DNA from: Neurospora tetrasperma FGSC 2508
Lineage: Eukaryota; Ascomycota; Sordariomycetes; Sordariales; Sordariaceae
Direction: 5' to 3'
DNA: 64,000 nucleotides
NCBI RefSeq assembly: GCF_000213175.1
Contig: NW_009799100.1
Span: forward strand, 5,462,862-5,526,861
Part shown: positions 1 to 10,351 of the stretch, in pieces
How the letters are laid out: every line of letters begins with the position of its first letter
Numbering within the stretch: the stretch's first letter is position 1
Program-made: the position numbers and the translations under genes
The notes under the pieces: generated by a model
Told to the model about the DNA's origin: nothing
Databases searched by the model: none
The model's input: only the letters and a program-made list of their open reading frames with translations

Positions 1-1641
1 AGGGAACAGACGGATTTTTCGGTGAAGGATTGGTTGTTGGGCAACACGGAACTTAACCCGACTTCGATGCCGGGGGATTACAAGGTGGACGAGAAGTTGT
101 TTGAACGGGTGGTTGTTGATTTGCGGCTGGACACCCTTCTCGACCTCCCCGTCTCGTTTCTTTCCAACGGACAGGGCCGCAGGGCCAGGATCGCGCGAGC
201 ACTCTTCAAAGACCCGGAGGTCTTATTGCTGGATGAACCCTTCATGGGACTGGACCCGGCTACGGTCGCGGGCTTGAGTCCCTTGCTGCAAAGTCTAGCG
301 GAGAAGAAGAGTCCGCGGTTGGTGTTGGCCGCAAGACCACAGGATCCCTTGCCGGAGTGGATCACGCACCTGGTGTATCTGCGGACAGACAGCCAGGTGG
401 GCGCGATGGGCGAGCGTGGGACCGTATTGGATGGTTTGAGGGCCTACGTGCGCGGAGTATGGAAGGGCGGACTTTCTGAAGACGAAACAATGCCTGTTCA
501 TGCTCTCATCGACATCGGCCGCACCTTGACGAAGGATGGTATCAAAGGGGAGGGACTAGCCGAGGCACTTACCCGCTCCCCAACCAACCAAGCACCCATC
601 ATCGACTCCGCCCCTGTTCCCAAGACCGAAAAAGAGGAAGCAGAAAAAGAACCTCTAGTTGAAATGTCCGGCGTCACCGTCCGCTACGGCTCCAAGACTG
701 TTCTCGGCAACTGGCCTTCGGGCCTCCACTGGACCGTCCGCCGCGGCTCCCGGTGGGGCGTCTTCGGTCCCAACGGCAGCGGCAAAACCACCATCGTCTC
801 GCTACTCTGCTCCGACCATCCACAGACTTACTCCCTCCCCATCAAACTCTTTGGGCGGTCCCGCTTGCCCGAACCCGGATCCGGTCAACGCCCCTTAACT
901 TTCTGGGACATCCAATCGCGCGTCGGCCACTCCAGTCCCGAAATCCACCAGTACATGCCTCGCCGGCTAACCGTCCGCTCCGTTCTTGAATCCGCATGGG
1001 CCGACACTTTTTCCTCCGTCCCCAAACTTACCCCTGAAGCAACAGAAAAAGTAGACGCCACTCTATCCTGGTTCGCACACGAACTTAACCCATCCTTTGC
1101 CAAACGTTCGCACCACACTCCCGTCGAATTGGCTCAGGCAGACGACGACGAAGCAAATCTGAAGTGGGCAAAAGATTACCAATTCGGCGAATTACCCTTT
1201 TCTTCTCAGCGCTTACTTCTCTTTTTGCGCGCTATTGTCAAAAACCCCGATATCGTCGTCCTCGACGAGGCCTTTAGCGGGATGGACGATGCCGTCCGCG
1301 ACAAATGCATGCTTTTTTTGATGCACGGAGAGAACAAGACTTTTGCTTCTTCTACCGCCTCTACTCCTACGACCAAGAAGGCGGGTCTATCGGTAGCTCC
1401 TGTGGAAGTGGTAGATAGCGAGCAAGCCAAGGCAGGTAAAGTCAAGGTGCATGGGTTGACGGACGAGCAGGCCTTGATTTGCATTAGTCACATTAAGGAG
1501 GAAGTCCCCGATTGCGTAAGGGAGTGGGTGTGTTTGCCTGAGGCGAGCAGTGGGCTGGAGGCGAGGTTTGGGAGGTTGGATGGCCCGTTGAGGTTGAGTG
1601 GTAGGCGGTGGGGGGAGGTTTGGGGGGTTAATGGGAGTTGA
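1..1641 (+). CDS. Twin-ATPase ABC protein (YDR061W-like), 5' end outside window
   Basis: The frame is open from base 1 and ends at TGA 1639-1641, so the N-terminus is missing. The first nucleotide-binding domain retains only its LSNGQ signature and Walker B (EVLLLDEPF, about residues 56-77 of the visible part); its Walker A must lie upstream. The second domain has Walker A GPNGSGKTT (about residue 256), a weak signature (LPFSSQR) and Walker B DIVVLDEAF followed by SGMDD. No membrane segment is visible, so this is a soluble ABC ATPase with two tandem cassettes, as in yeast YDR061W and the bacterial ModF/PhrA-like group. Its substrate and role are not known to me. It is convergent with the NADH dehydrogenase gene, and the two 3' ends are separated by about 630 bp. 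Family call is sure; function is open. Confidence 0.85.
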   Translation, partial: REQTDFSVKDWLLGNTELNPTSMPGDYKVDEKLFERVVVDLRLDTLLDLPVSFLSNGQGRRARIARALFKDPEVLLLDEPFMGLDPATVAGLSPLLQSLAEKKSPRLVLAARPQDPLPEWITHLVYLRTDSQVGAMGERGTVLDGLRAYVRGVWKGGLSEDETMPVHALIDIGRTLTKDGIKGEGLAEALTRSPTNQAPIIDSAPVPKTEKEEAEKEPLVEMSGVTVRYGSKTVLGNWPSGLHWTVRRGSRWGVFGPNGSGKTTIVSLLCSDHPQTYSLPIKLFGRSRLPEPGSGQRPLTFWDIQSRVGHSSPEIHQYMPRRLTVRSVLESAWADTFSSVPKLTPEATEKVDATLSWFAHELNPSFAKRSHHTPVELAQADDDEANLKWAKDYQFGELPFSSQRLLLFLRAIVKNPDIVVLDEAFSGMDDAVRDKCMLFLMHGENKTFASSTASTPTTKKAGLSVAPVEVVDSEQAKAGKVKVHGLTDEQALICISHIKEEVPDCVREWVCLPEASSGLEARFGRLDGPLRLSGRRWGEVWGVNGS

Positions 1642-2275
1642 AATCAAGTTGTGTAGACTTTTGAGGGCAAAAGTATGGTGGAGATAGAGAAAATGATACA
1701 TGGTAGTTGACTTGAATTGAAGTGGGCTGTTAAGAGTGATGTGATTGATTGAAGGGGACTTGAGGAAGAATCAATGTAAGAAACGGATTAATATCAAGTT
1801 GTATCTATGTTGTTTGGAGGAGTGATTGTTTGGATGAGTCATGATAGGTTTGAATGCATGAAACAGCTTGTTAAGTATCAAGTTATCTCGAGGCATCATC
1901 GTATTACTCTTGTCAGGTAACCCTGTAACCACTTTGGGGGAGATATTGCTCTTATTGAACAAAGACAGTAAGTGGCAAGATATTAATTAATTGAAATCTA
2001 TATAATTTTAAAACTTGCTTTTGGTAACAACTACTGCCTCTCAACCAATTCCCACGTCTAGAAAACCGAACCGCAATGAATAATCAAAAAAAGGATCATG
2101 ACTTTCGTTAAGAGGTCGAGGTGAGGTGAGATGAATGTATGAATGTAGGTAACAGCCCGAGAAACAACAACAACCGCCACCAAAAACGAAAACGCTCGCT
2201 TTCCCGCTTAGCTCCAAACGTCCTTGCTTTTCTTATTGTGCCGAAAACAGCAAAAGGGATCAATAGTAGTCGGCT
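1642..2275. other. Intergenic, between convergent 3' ends
   Basis: AT-rich spacer with the most AT-rich stretch near 1980-2020. It holds the two 3' untranslated regions. I see no gene, RNA or repeat in it. Confidence 0.6.
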
Positions 2276-4359
2276 TTAGTAGCTCATCAAGTCTGCATTC
2301 ACTTCGTTAGCAACATTTTCAAACTGTTTCGTATCGCCTTGGATCAAGACTTACCGCGTCCAAACAACGCTCTCTTGCCCCAGTCCATGGCCATAAGAAC
2401 CCTCGTCCGCAAACTCACGCTCTGCGTAAAGTAAATGCTCCTCCACGCATAAACGGCCCACAGCCCTCCGGAAAAGTTCCATCCATCTCCCCAATCAAAC
2501 ACGGCGCTGTTGCCAATATACGCCAAACTGCCCAAATGCCTGTACTCAAACGCCTTGTACACAGCCGCATCCAGATCGCCCTCGTGAATCTCATTCGCCG
2601 ACAGCCCCGGCGCCGCGCGCGCAAGCTTGTTGAACTTGTGCGCTAGGTACTGCCCTTGCTGGTGGGCGCGCTGCGCGGTGGCGGGGAGGGAGGTGAGCTT
2701 GCTATCGATCTGCTTCAGCAGCTCGCGCAGCTCGCCAAAGTCGAGGGTACCGTTCTGGTCCTTATCGTATTCCTCAAACAGCTTGTCGAGTCGCTTCAAG
2801 TGGGCCGTGGCTTGCGGGAAGCGCTTCTTGATCTGCTGCGCGACGTCGCGCCAGTCAGAGAAGTGCAGCTCGAGGCTTTCCGGGTCCTTGCCGTGCTTCC
2901 AGGCGAGGTTGCGGAGGAAGGTGATGATGTGGTCGGCGACGTTGTTCTGGATCGTGGAGCAGTCGCCAATGGCGTACACGTCGCCCAGAGGTGTGCCGTT
3001 GAGACGCAGGTGCGTGTCGGTCTCGAGGGCGTGTCGGTTCGTTTGGGCGGGACCGAGTTGGCGCGAGATGCGCTTGCAGAACTCGGCTTGCGAGACGCCC
3101 GTCGACCAGAGGCAGAAGCCCATGGGGAGCTCCTTGGTCACGGTGGTCTTGCCGTCGGGGCCTAGCTGTGTGAAGAGGATGGACTCGGGGCGGACTTCGG
3201 CTACGCGAGAGTTGACTAGTACGTCGACTTGGTCGCGCGAGAAGCGGTCCTCGGCATACTTGGAGACGGCTTCATCGTACGTGTTGAGAATGTGGTCGCG
3301 GGACTGGATGAGGTGGACGGAGATCTCGTTGCGCAGGAGACGCGGGAAGTGGAGGGTCAGGTCCTCGTTGAGAAGGTCGAAGAGCTCGGCGGCGAACTCA
3401 ACACCGGTGGGACCGCCGCCGCAGACGACAAAGGACAACAGACGCTTGCGCTCCTCGTCCGAGGTGGTGGGCAGGCAGGAGAGCTCGAGGTTTTGGATAA
3501 TCTTGTTGCGGATCTGGCGGGCGTCGTTGATGTCTTTGAGGAAGTGGCAGTTCTCCAGACCCTTGACGCCGTGAGGGTTGGTGGTGGAGCCGACGGCAAT
3601 GACGAGCTTGTCGTAGGGAACGTAGAAGCGCACTTCGTTGCCACGGGGGTCCTTTTGAGATACCTCGACCAGGCGGGAGGAGAAGTCGACATCTTCGGCG
3701 GCGGCACGGATATAGTGGCCCTTGACTCGGTCGATGATGTTGCGGATGGGCTCTACCAAGGACTTGAGCTCGAGGGTCCCCACGGTGGCCGAGGGCAGCA
3801 TGGGCGTGAAGAGGAAGTAGTTGGCCGGGGAGACGACAGTGACATGGTAGTCATCGGGGTTGAGCTCCTTGAGCAGAGCAACACTGCCCCAGCCACCACC
3901 CAAGATGACCAGTCGGGGTTTCTCCTTGTGTTTCTTTTTCTCTTCGCTGTCGTCGTCGTCGAGGAAGATCTCGAGGATGGGTAGGTTCTTGGGACCGCCG
4001 CGACGAGGGTTTAGGGCGAGCTTGGGGACAGTAATGTCGCCCTGATTTGTCGCGTGGGAGCTGTAGGTCGAGGCATCGTAGAGGAAGAAGGCGACGAAGC
4101 TGAGGCCGACAAATGCGATGGAGCTGCCAAACCAAGCAGCGGTGCGATAGCCAAAGTTGAGAAGTCGTGACTGGGTTCGCGGTAGTGGTCTGCCTGACAA
4201 TTGGCGTTGGCTGATGAGGGAGAGCTTCTCAGGACGGCGTAATTGTAGACTCTTTGGTAGGGTGAACAAGTGTCGCGTTGCTGTCGTCGAGGTTAAAGTC
4301 AAAGTTCGAGGAGCTGTAGGAAGGCCAGAAGCCCGCGCAACTCGATATGTGCGCAGCAT
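2276..4359 (-). CDS. nde-1: External alternative NAD(P)H:ubiquinone dehydrogenase with EF-hand
   Basis: Rotenone-insensitive type II NAD(P)H dehydrogenase that passes electrons from cytosolic NAD(P)H to ubiquinone at the outer face of the inner mitochondrial membrane. The N-terminus is a Ser/Thr/Arg-rich presequence followed by a hydrophobic segment (about residues 72-92). Two dinucleotide folds are visible, one with GGGWGS (about residue 152) and one with VCGGGPTGVEFAAEL (about 313). A canonical EF-hand loop DKDQNGTLDFGE sits near residues 529-540, as in Neurospora NDE1, which is reported as Ca-dependent. The apparent stop at 2344 is inside an intron: donor GGTAAGT at 2354, branch GCTAAC at 2306-2311, acceptor CAG at 2293. 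Joining 4359..2355 to 2292..2276 replaces the readthrough tail with DLMSY and gives 673 residues, the length I recall for Neurospora NDE1. Confidence 0.93.
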
Positions 4360-5530
4360 TGTTTTGCAGTATGGGAGTTCAGTTGGCTACGGTGTGTTGC
4401 TGTCGGTTGTCTGCTGTTGTTTACTTTTTGCTGCTGTTGCTGCTGTGCTGCTTTGGTATGACGTCAATAGCCAAGGCAGTGTGTGATAAGGTCCGGGCGC
4501 TTGGTGTTAGGTCAGTGTAGTGTTTAATGTTAGTGCAGCCAGCAAAGGAAGAAGGCTCAGTCAGCTTTGAGGGAAAAGAAAGAAGTCAAGGAATTGAACA
4601 GCTTGTTCACATGGAAGTCAGCCCGTTTGTATGTTTTATTCGGGGAATTTCTTTCAGGAACTGACGTCGGGTCTTGTCTTATCTTCGTCGCATTCCGCTT
4701 GATTGTCCGTTCCGAGTAGTGATGATCTGACTAGGTGGGGGCCCAACTAACAGCGGGACGCCCCTGTTGTGCCCTGTTATGCCCCTGTCACTCCCCGTCA
4801 CTGCCCTGAAAGTGCACCCTGCATTGAGCTTAGTCCAAGACTGGTGTGCTTGTTAGCTCAAGACCTCGAGTCAACTTCCTTGGGTGTTTTATATCAAACA
4901 GTCCATAATTAAAGTGTGATCCTACCTTGAGTATGCTCTTGCCGAGATTCAGGGTACTATACATATTGAACTTTCTTTATTAATAGCCCACTGAATCGTA
5001 CCCAGGGCAGCTATCTCGTTTCGTCCTCCTGGGGCTCGGACAAATCCGGGATAGCTCTCGTATAGTCTATCAGCTGAAGAGTACCGAGCTAACAGACTAA
5101 CCAGCATTGGGTTGTGTCCCGATACCGGCGGTCCCGAACCTGCTTCGAGTTCGTCCAATGTCAAACGGGTTAGGGTTGAGATCAGAATATTCCAGATATC
5201 AGGGGTAGGGTCAACGGGTGACAGAGTTGACCACCACAAGGGAACCAACACCTGGTCCGTCTTCCATACCATTTTCCGAAAGTTTCCGAAGTAATCATAG
5301 AGGAAGGTTCATCGTAGTGTAAAAGCATGAGGATGATCTCGCTGTCATATCCACTACACTACCAAGATCATCAACCTTAACAGAACAGCCTGCTAGACTC
5401 CATCCATTCCATATACGCCAGATCCATGCTACAACAACAACACCTAGTATGTAAACCACACACCAAAGAAAACTATGCAAACAACTTCTATCAATGACCA
5501 TCACCATCTCTTCTTCTTCTTCTTCTTCTT
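4360..5530. other. Intergenic: nde-1 promoter and uridine kinase 3' side
   Basis: Apart from the CRE-like site, it carries a C-rich stretch of loosely repeated GCCCCTGT/GCCCTG words near 4758-4812 and a (TTC)n tract at about 5508-5530, which is GAA-rich sequence just after the uridine kinase stop on the minus strand. The small ORFs here show no recognisable domain. Confidence 0.5.
4459..4466. promoter_or_regulatory. CRE-like palindrome TGACGTCA
   Basis: A perfect 8-bp TGACGTCA lies 100 bp upstream of the nde-1 start codon. bZIP factors of the ATF/CREB type bind this sequence. Its use here is inference from position alone; one 8-mer can occur by chance. Confidence 0.35.
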
Positions 5531-7324
5531 TTAACACCTGAAATACCTCTTTTCCACCCACCTCTCCTCCACATCCTGAATCACATTCCCCACCACCACC
5601 GTCACCTCCGGAAACACCGTCGTCAGCCTATGCAGCCCCAACCTGCCCGCGCTATACGTCGCCAGCACAATCCGGTCCATCTTGACACCATGATCCACCA
5701 GGACCTGCACCGCCATCAGCGCCGATCCGCCACTGCTCATCTGCGCATCCAGCAGCAACACCGCCTCGTGCTGGTCAATGTCCTTGGGCAGCGCCAGGTA
5801 ATGCAGTTCCGGCTCGCCCGTACGCATATTACTCTGGATCAGGACCCGGCCCGTCTTGCAGTCGGGCAGCACCCGTTTCAGTCCGGCCTCTAGAGCGGCG
5901 CCGCCGCGCAGGACGACCACGGCCGAGACTTGGCCTCGCGGTCGGAGACCGGCGTATTCGCGGTTGAGCGGGGTCGTGATGGTGGTGGACGCAAAGGGGA
6001 TGTTATCCATGGCCTTTTCGATCAGCAGGGTGGTGAAGCGGTTGAAGTAAAAGATAAAGTCCTCCTTGGACGTGTCGATGTCGTGGATGAGCGTGTTCAT
6101 GCCGCGCAGCTGCGGGGTTTGGTCGAGCTGGACGACCTTGTTGGATAAGGGCTGGTGGCGCGCTTGCGATTCCAAACGGGTCAGGGCGGCGCGGTGGCGT
6201 TTGGACTTTTCGAGAAGTTTTTGTTGGATGAATTGAGTTACCATGGCTATAAGCGTGGCGGGTGTTAGTATGACCGACGCAAATAGGGGTTTGAAAATGG
6301 CCTAGACTTACTCATAGCCACGTGGTTCTCGACACCGCGGGGGACGATAATGTCGGCCACCTTTCTTTGGGGGTCGACGAACTGGGCATATGTTAGTGAG
6401 GTTCTTTGCGAAAGGGGGGATTCAAAGGCTCACCTTTTCAAAGTTGGGCTTGACATAGTTGAACCATTGCTTGATGATGCCATCAACGTCGCGACCACGA
6501 TCCTTCACATCACGCAAAACTGGGGTACTCTGTCAGAACATGAACGATCGGCCACCAAGTGTCGACGGGAAACCCACTTCTTCGGGAAAGGCAAGTGTCG
6601 GCATCAGCCTCACAGAAGATCTGTAGTGAAATAGTTAGCATGTCTTGACTACACCTGGCCAAGTTGTAAGGAGACGTACCTTCATATCCAGCAGTTCAAG
6701 AACTCTAGGATCGTAGAGAGCAAAGATACCCTCAAGAATGAGGACGTGTGGCGAGTAAATGGCGGTAGTCCGGTCGAGGCGAGCATGTTTCTCAAACGAG
6801 TAGACCGGAATCTCTGCACGCTTGCTGCATAGACAGATACAATGAGCCCACTTTCACTTTACTTCCTCACTCAACATTGCTCAAAAACTTACCCAGCCTT
6901 GAGATCCTGCAACCGATCTACCAGGACATCAAAATCCAGTGCCTAGACATTTTTCACTGTTTTAGGACATATCTTCAAGACTACAACCCTTCCTTAAAGA
7001 CAGACTTACCTCGGGCGAATCAAAATCATACTCATTCATAAACGCCTTCCTGCTCGACTCGGCATCCAAGCTCTTGTAGAACGAGTCGATGGACAAAATC
7101 ACCACCCACGGCAGGTTCAGCTTCTTCACAATCGCCTGCGACAGCGTCGACTTGCCCGACCCCGAACTACCAGCGATACCGATGATGCTGACATCGGCCC
7201 ACGGAGGCGCATAGTGCGCCCGCTTGGCAATGGTGCTGTCGGGGTTCTCGACCACGCGCACGTCGAGACCCTTGATGCCGTCTGTGAGGCTGTCGACGAG
7301 GTCGCGGGGGGTGTCGCCGCGCAT
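5531..7324 (-). CDS. Uridine kinase with C-terminal uracil phosphoribosyltransferase-like domain
   Basis: Seven exons fit: 7324..7010, 6942..6893, 6824..6680, 6620..6578, 6519..6434, 6381..6312, 6246..5531, giving 474 residues with all phases consistent. The N-terminal half is a P-loop uridine/cytidine kinase (GIAGSSGSGKST, residues 49-60; SIDSFYKSLD; DFDSPEALDFD across the first junction), which makes UMP/CMP in pyrimidine salvage. The C-terminal half resembles UPRT, with a PRPP-loop-like segment LLLDAQMSSGGSALMAV. This matches the yeast Urk1 / human UCKL1 architecture. The UPRT-like half in this family is often thought not to be a working UPRT; I cannot judge activity here. One intron starts with GTGGGT instead of GTAAGT. 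A continuous ORF at 5531-6244 is only the last exon. Confidence 0.9.
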
Positions 7325-8530
7325 GGTTGGTGAATTTGTTGATTGGTTGGGTACCTGAAAGAGATGTTGCAGAGTAGGGATGCGACAGGTACAAGTAGAT
7401 AGTACCCGAGATTCGGCAACGGCAGCGGGAACGGGAGGACGGATATGTTGTGTTTCCCTCAGGGGCGTTGAGTTGGTTGGTTAGTTGGTTGGTTGATACC
7501 GTACAGGAATATCGATGTTTCGGTGGGAGATGTAGTGCAGGTTGTATAGATTGTATAGTGTTTAGATAAGGTAGGAATGTAGCGATGTATAGATAGGTGG
7601 GTTTTATATCTCCAAGGGGTTTGGTTGATGATGATGATGTGTTGTGTTATCGTCTAGTGTCACCCTATCAACATCATTGGTTGCCTTTCTCTTGGGAGTT
7701 CAGGGTCCTTTGAAAGGAAAGAGTTCCACTTGGGTCGCCGGTTCGAAGAGATCCGACGGACTGATGCAAGGCGGAAAAGGAGGCGGGTTCCTGGATGAGA
7801 AAATGCGGTCACTGCAGGTCTTATCCAAAAGGGAAAAAGAGCAGGATGACGACTGGAGGGAAAAGTAAACCTTGGACTGGTAGGTTGTTGTTGATGATGA
7901 AGATGATGAAGGGGGTGTGCTTCTAGACCTTTTTTTGAGAACAAAATGCAGGTGCACGATCCACGAGTCGAGTCCGGACGAAACACGCGACACCACTTGG
8001 CGGCTGCTTTTCAGTTCGTTCACACTCCAAAAACCCTCACACGACACACACCACCCAAGGGCATCCTAAAAAAATGCAAATGTTTTTGTGACCCAACGTT
8101 CTGGACTGCTGCCATCCACCGTGACCCCTCCCAACCCACTGGCACTGGACCAAGGACCCCACGATGTCAAAGAAGCTGGACATGCCGCCCGATGTCACCC
8201 CAAGACAAGGCTGTCCCCTCTTGTCCACCTGCTGCTTATCAACCAATCACCCTCGTGCCGCATGCAACCTTGCTGTGGCTTGACATCCATCCAATCTCAA
8301 GGAGGCGACAGTGATTCGTCAATATGCGCCACATGGGAAGGCCTCGTTGCGACACGTGCAAGTGCGCACCACTTTGGGGTTAGGGTTAGGACATATTCTC
8401 ACTCGACACGACAATACAAACATGTCTACGGCAAAAGAGAGAGGAGCAGAACGGACTGGCAACAAATCACAAAGTACATAACCAAAAGACATACGGAGCA
8501 GAAGAGGAGAAAATGGAAAAAAGCAAAAGA
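7325..8530. other. Intergenic, upstream of uridine kinase
   Basis: Contains a TTGGTTGGTTAG-type low-complexity stretch near 7466-7496, a GAT triplet run near 7627-7640, and a short telomere-like motif at 8376-8390. The overlapping ORFs on both strands between 7644 and 8530 have no recognisable domain and look like chance frames. Confidence 0.5.
8376..8390 (+). repeat. Interstitial telomere-like (TTAGGG)2 motif
   Basis: GGGGTTAGGGTTAGG contains two units of TTAGGG, the telomere repeat of Neurospora and many other fungi. It is only about 140 bp from a 5S rRNA gene. Too short to claim telomere origin. Confidence 0.5.
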
Positions 8531-8649
8531 ACATACAACACCAGGGATTCGCTGGTCGTCACCGACCCAACTACTAGTCTGGCCCTCACTGGCTTATCTA
8601 TGGGAGAGCGGACGGGATCCCGAGTTTTCCAGTGGGTATGGTCGTATGT
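8531..8649 (-). rRNA. 5S ribosomal RNA gene, copy 1
   Basis: Read on the minus strand, the 119 nt begin ACATACGACCATACCCACTG and end GTGTTGTATGT. The ends pair as helix I, and helices II and V can be drawn (positions 14-21 with 58-66, and 68-70 with 107-109). This agrees with the Neurospora 5S rRNA I know. A TTATAG box lies about 25-30 bp upstream (8674-8679), where Neurospora 5S genes are reported to need a TATA element. T-rich pol III stop signals follow the 3' end (TTCTTTTGCTTTTTT on the minus strand). A lone 5S gene fits the dispersed arrangement in Neurospora. Confidence 0.95.
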
Positions 8650-8834
8650 GATGATTTATCTCCATTTCACTACCTATAAGCTGGCATCAATCTATTATTC
8701 TAGCTGCCCTACGGAGCTTCAACCAGCAACGCAACGCCGATGGCCATCAGTGAATCCAACCCGATCCGATGCAGGTTGTCCTTACCGTGCAGTCCCACGA
8801 CGGAGCTGAGCTGGCCGATGCTTATAGACCGATT

Positions 8835-9748
8835 CTACCACGGACTAACCCCGTACACACCAACGACCTTTCCAGCATCAGCGTCCTTCTCACCCTTTAC
8901 GACCGCTGCCACTCGGTTTCCCCCATCAGCCGGTTCCGCCGCCCCTCTATTCCTCAGCGACGCAGCATCACCCGTAAAGTTGGTAGCGCAGAGCCCGGGA
9001 TCCGCACCAATGACGAGGATTCCTTCCGGCTTGAGTCTAGCAGAGTACTACGCGAGACGATAGGGAAAAGTTAATCACCCGTCACTGGAACCTTAGTTGC
9101 CTAGGAATGGAGGAAGACTGACCATAGTCATAAGCATATTCAACGCCGCCTTACTGGTGCGATACTCGGTGCCGTGCGGGTGGTAGTACGGAGACGTCGC
9201 GTCCGCCGCGTGGGTGATGGATCCCATGCTCGAACTGACAAACACCAAACGCGGCGGCCTGTGTTCCGAAGCCATGCGCAGCAAGTCGAGAAACGCCTCA
9301 GTCACAGCCAGTGCGCCGACCACGTTGGTCTCGAGGACCCGCCGGAGCGTCTGGGCCGTGGGCGGGCTGGTTGTCGAGATGATGCCTGCGTTGTTCACCA
9401 ATACGTCGAGCCTGCCGAAGTCGGCTGCCACATGCTCGACTGCGGCTGCGATGGACGCTTCGTCCGCCACGTCTAGAGGTACCGAGTAGGCGGTACCCTT
9501 CGTTGCCTTTACGCCGGTGCCGACTTCAGCTTGTAGTAGCGCCTGAACTGCCGCCTTACCTTTGCTGATGTCGCGGCTGCCGAGAATGACATGGTAGTCG
9601 GCTGAGGAGTGGACCAGATTCTTGGCTGTCTCATAGCCGATGCCTTGGTTTGCGCCTGTCCTGGTGGTTAGTCTCGTTATTCACTCGAGGTAGCCAAATG
9701 GTCTCCCATACCGGTGATCAAGACAATTATCTTTCCGGAACGAGGCAT
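8835..9748 (-). CDS. Short-chain dehydrogenase/reductase
   Basis: Three exons (9748..9712, 9655..9123, 9047..8835) give 260 residues. The NAD(P)-binding motif TGANQGIG is formed across the first junction near residues 13-20. NNAG follows at about residue 92, the catalytic Ser lies in VSSSMGSI, and the Tyr-Lys pair is YRTSK. DPGLCATNF near residue 210 matches the usual PG motif. This is a classical SDR resembling carbonyl reductase-like fungal enzymes; the substrate is unknown. The shorter frame at 9093-9470 is just the middle exon. It sits between a 5S gene and a GMC relic plus HET gene, so it belongs to the accessory island. Confidence 0.85.
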
Positions 9749-10137
9749 GGCTAAACGTTTCCTAGGTAAAGGTAGGTGGGAAAATTATGTAGGGATGCTT
9801 GAGAGGTTCAACTTGATGAGGTCAAGCAGATGCAGAGTGATACGTCCTAGAACGTAAGGAGATTTTCATGTATGGGCAATATAGATCTTTAGGAGTACGG
9901 AAGTCCAAACAAATGACGGGGAAGAGAGCTCAGTGAGATGAGTGCAAAAGAAGAGATCACAGGCTTGCTGCCGGAGATAAGGTTGCAAAATCCGACTTAC
10001 ACCATCCCACTCACGGGAGGAGCCCGCAACCACACACAGCATCTCGTGTTTTTTCCGTTAAATTTCAGACATTGGGAAGGAAATGCGATGCCCTATTCAG
10101 AGCAGCAGCAGGACGATGCGACGAGATGCAGCTGCAT
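9749..10137. other. Intergenic, upstream of SDR and GMC relic
   Basis: Contains the SDR upstream region. A short ORF at 9938-10141 shows no family resemblance I can name. Confidence 0.4.
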
Positions 10138-10351
10138 ATAAATGTCCTGACGGTAAGACGAGAGGTCATCCTGGCCGCGGGCATGTTTCGTACGCCGAAG
10201 CTGCTTAGCCTTGGGAGTTGGCCTGGAGATTTTGAACCGCTTCAACATTTCCAACAGTGGCTGGAGGAGTCCATCAACTCGGATGATACAGCCATGAACT
10301 CGCTGGTTGATATCCGGTACCCCGCCACGGCGTCGGTTAGTTGTAGAATGG
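10138..10351 (+). pseudogene. GMC oxidoreductase relic
   Basis: The plus-strand frame reads RREVILAAGMFRTPKLLSLG, which matches the GMC flavoprotein signature (xEVILxAGxxxTPxLLxxSG). Soon after it reads NSLVDIRYPATASVSCRM, like the C-terminal H-P-x-G-T-C-x-M segment of GMC enzymes. In intact enzymes some 200 or more residues separate these two blocks, and the FAD-binding N-terminus precedes them; here both are missing. The fragment stops at the 3' end of the convergent HET gene. I read it as a deleted, dead gene copy. The second block is the weaker match. Confidence 0.6.

Noticed and set aside
2627-3984. Plus-strand frames of 315, 169 and 251 codons opposite nde-1
   Set aside because: Frames antisense to a well-supported coding exon with no domain of their own; codon bias of the real gene creates them.
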